Assembly (NCBI GenBank): GCA_002509745.1
Contig: DAWK01000140.1
Span: 1-6,295, forward strand
Reading direction: 5' to 3'
DNA from: Methanobacteriaceae archaeon UBA349
GTDB taxonomy: Archaea > Methanobacteriota > Methanobacteria > Methanobacteriales > Methanobacteriaceae
Length of the DNA stretch: 6,295 nucleotides
Below the pieces are notes generated by a model. The model searched no databases. It was not told where the DNA came from and saw only the letters and a program-made list of their open reading frames with translations. Each line of letters opens with the position of its first letter. Positions within the stretch are counted from its first letter, which is position 1. A program made the position numbers and the translations under genes. Shown one piece after another: positions 5,507 to 6,295 of the stretch.

Positions 5507-5890
5507 ATGAAGAGCAAGTATTATCTTATAAAATTTGATTATAGGGCTCAATTAGATTCAGTTTATATATCTGTTCTGGGAGTTAAAGGCAGATCCGAAA
5601 CCCTTCAAGTTTCAGAAAATCTTGTTATAGACCTTGACTCAGAAAAAATTCCATCACGATTCAGAATAGCTGAAGCTTCAACCTTATTCCAGGAAAAAGT
5701 AAATTTGCTTAAGAAGTTATCTCAGGTTAAAATTATCTTAAAAGCTGATTCAGAATCTATTGCTTTTGAGGGCCAGTTTGAATTTTTAATTGACAATGTC
5801 ATACTGGATAAAAAATTAGAAGTTACTATACCCAATGATATAAAAATGCCGGAAATGGTGGGTAATTATATTGCTGGAAAGTCATTCTAA
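5507..5890 (+). CDS. Small protein with DUF2283-like N-terminal half
   Basis: This is a 127-residue protein without a signal peptide or membrane segment. Residues 10-58 follow the DUF2283 (PF10049) pattern: FDYRAQLDSVYISV (a Y-D...D-LYI-like opening), SETLQVSENLVIDLDSE (equivalent to E-V-E-GIIVDLDEDG) and RFRIAEAS (equivalent to GIEILDAS). The usual Gly-Ile-Glu core is altered. The rest (59-127), with KVNLLKKLSQ and short strands ending in MVGNYIAGKSF, is not recognised. DUF2283 has no known activity. It is divergent from the P-loop ATPase gene across 168 bases, so shared regulation is possible but not shown. The ATG has a TATA box at leaderless distance and no ribosome binding site. Confidence 0.7.
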   Translation: MKSKYYLIKFDYRAQLDSVYISVLGVKGRSETLQVSENLVIDLDSEKIPSRFRIAEASTLFQEKVNLLKKLSQVKIILKADSESIAFEGQFEFLIDNVILDKKLEVTIPNDIKMPEMVGNYIAGKSF

Positions 5891-6228
5891 TTTAATAATC
5901 TAAAATACATTATCATTTTTAAACTTTTATGGTTTAACTTCTAAGAAACTAATTGTTTATCTATAAAAAGATATTTTTTTTTATTTTATTTACTTAATGT
6001 ATTGTAGTTATATTAATTGATAAGATAATTATTAAGATTTTTTTCTAATCCTGAATGGTTAAAAAATATAGTTTTAATACTGGTCGGATTACTCCTTTTT
6101 TTCTTGGTAAATGAATTAACCACATTCTTATTTTATTTATATAAATTTAATAATTTTTAAACCACGTAATAATATCAATTTTATGGATTTATAATGGATA
6201 AAATCTACCTTTTTTCATAAGTCTAAAA
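5891..6228. other. AT-rich intergenic region
   Basis: No convincing gene is seen on either strand. A weak hairpin (TTAAAC at 5919-5924, GTTTAA at 5932-5937) and a nine-T run (5974-5982) follow the DUF2283-like gene. Further on, TGGTTAA (6056-6062) and TTAACCA (6116-6122) are inverted arms 53 bases apart around a slightly GC-richer stretch with a seven-T run at 6096-6102. These could mark a second terminator or a small RNA, but the evidence is thin. Confidence 0.4.
5974..5982 (+). terminator. Oligo-T terminator after the DUF2283-like gene
   Basis: Nine consecutive Ts lie 84 bases past the stop codon, within a longer T-rich stretch. The weak six-pair hairpin at 5919-5937 is between them. This suits archaeal T-tract termination of the rightward transcript. 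Confidence 0.4.
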
Positions 6229-6236
6229 TTATATAA
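6229..6236 (+). promoter_or_regulatory. TATA box for a leaderless gene at 6261
   Basis: TTATATAA, preceded by an A-rich BRE-like stretch (CTAAAA), is centred about 28 bases before the ATG at 6261. The predicted start of transcription is at about 6259-6261. No ribosome binding site is present between box and ATG, so the mRNA is probably leaderless. Confidence 0.5.
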
Positions 6237-6260
6237 TCTTATTTAGACAAAATATTATTA

Positions 6261-6295
6261 ATGTCTAATCAAAATGAATGGTACCAGTTGTCACA
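6261..6295 (+). CDS. N-terminal fragment of a gene leaving the window
   Basis: Eleven full codons are visible (MSNQNEWYQLS) and the frame is open at the edge. A well-placed TATA box supports a real start. The WYQLS opening recalls the N-terminus of P-type cation ATPases, in which a W-Y-x-L-S-like motif precedes the first helices, but eleven residues are too few to assign a family. Confidence 0.5.
   Translation, partial: MSNQNEWYQLS

Overview
The window is AT-rich archaeal DNA, most likely from a hydrogenotrophic methanogen of the order Methanobacteriales (Methanobacterium-like). The clearest marker is the left-edge gene, an ATPase of the methyl-coenzyme M reductase (MCR) activation system (component A2), a family known from methane-metabolising archaea. 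Archaeal-type signals agree: GGTGA-type ribosome binding sites, TATA boxes about 25 bases before starts, probable leaderless genes, TTG starts and oligo-T terminators.

Positions 1-2021 (minus strand) form a compact three-gene operon. In transcription order it is a NifX/MTH1175-type iron-molybdenum-cofactor-family protein, a DUF134 helix-turn-helix protein with zinc ribbons, and component A2 (partial, running off the left edge). Gaps are a few bases, and the A2 ribosome binding site starts within 3 bases of the DUF134 stop. The set suggests a metallocluster/MCR-activation module with its own candidate regulator. Its promoter carries a perfect 16-bp palindrome over the predicted transcription start.

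Positions 2041-2285 are a divergent promoter region. A second dyad lies just upstream of the TATA box for the rightward genes. Those genes are a small stand-alone ATP-cone protein (2286-2561) and a 14-helix drug:proton antiporter-type MFS transporter (2607-4157).

Positions 4158-4585 have no intact gene, but the minus strand of about 4160-4433 holds a decayed Bro-N (BRO/antirepressor-like) domain gene with at least two frameshifts and two stops. This is a relic of a virus- or mobile-element-associated gene.

Positions 4586-5338 (minus) encode a P-loop ATPase of unknown role, ending in a hairpin plus T-run terminator. Divergent from it, 5507-5890 (plus) encodes a small protein whose N-terminal half resembles DUF2283. 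Positions 5891-6260 are non-coding and AT-rich. A new leaderless gene probably starts at 6261 and leaves the window after 11 codons.
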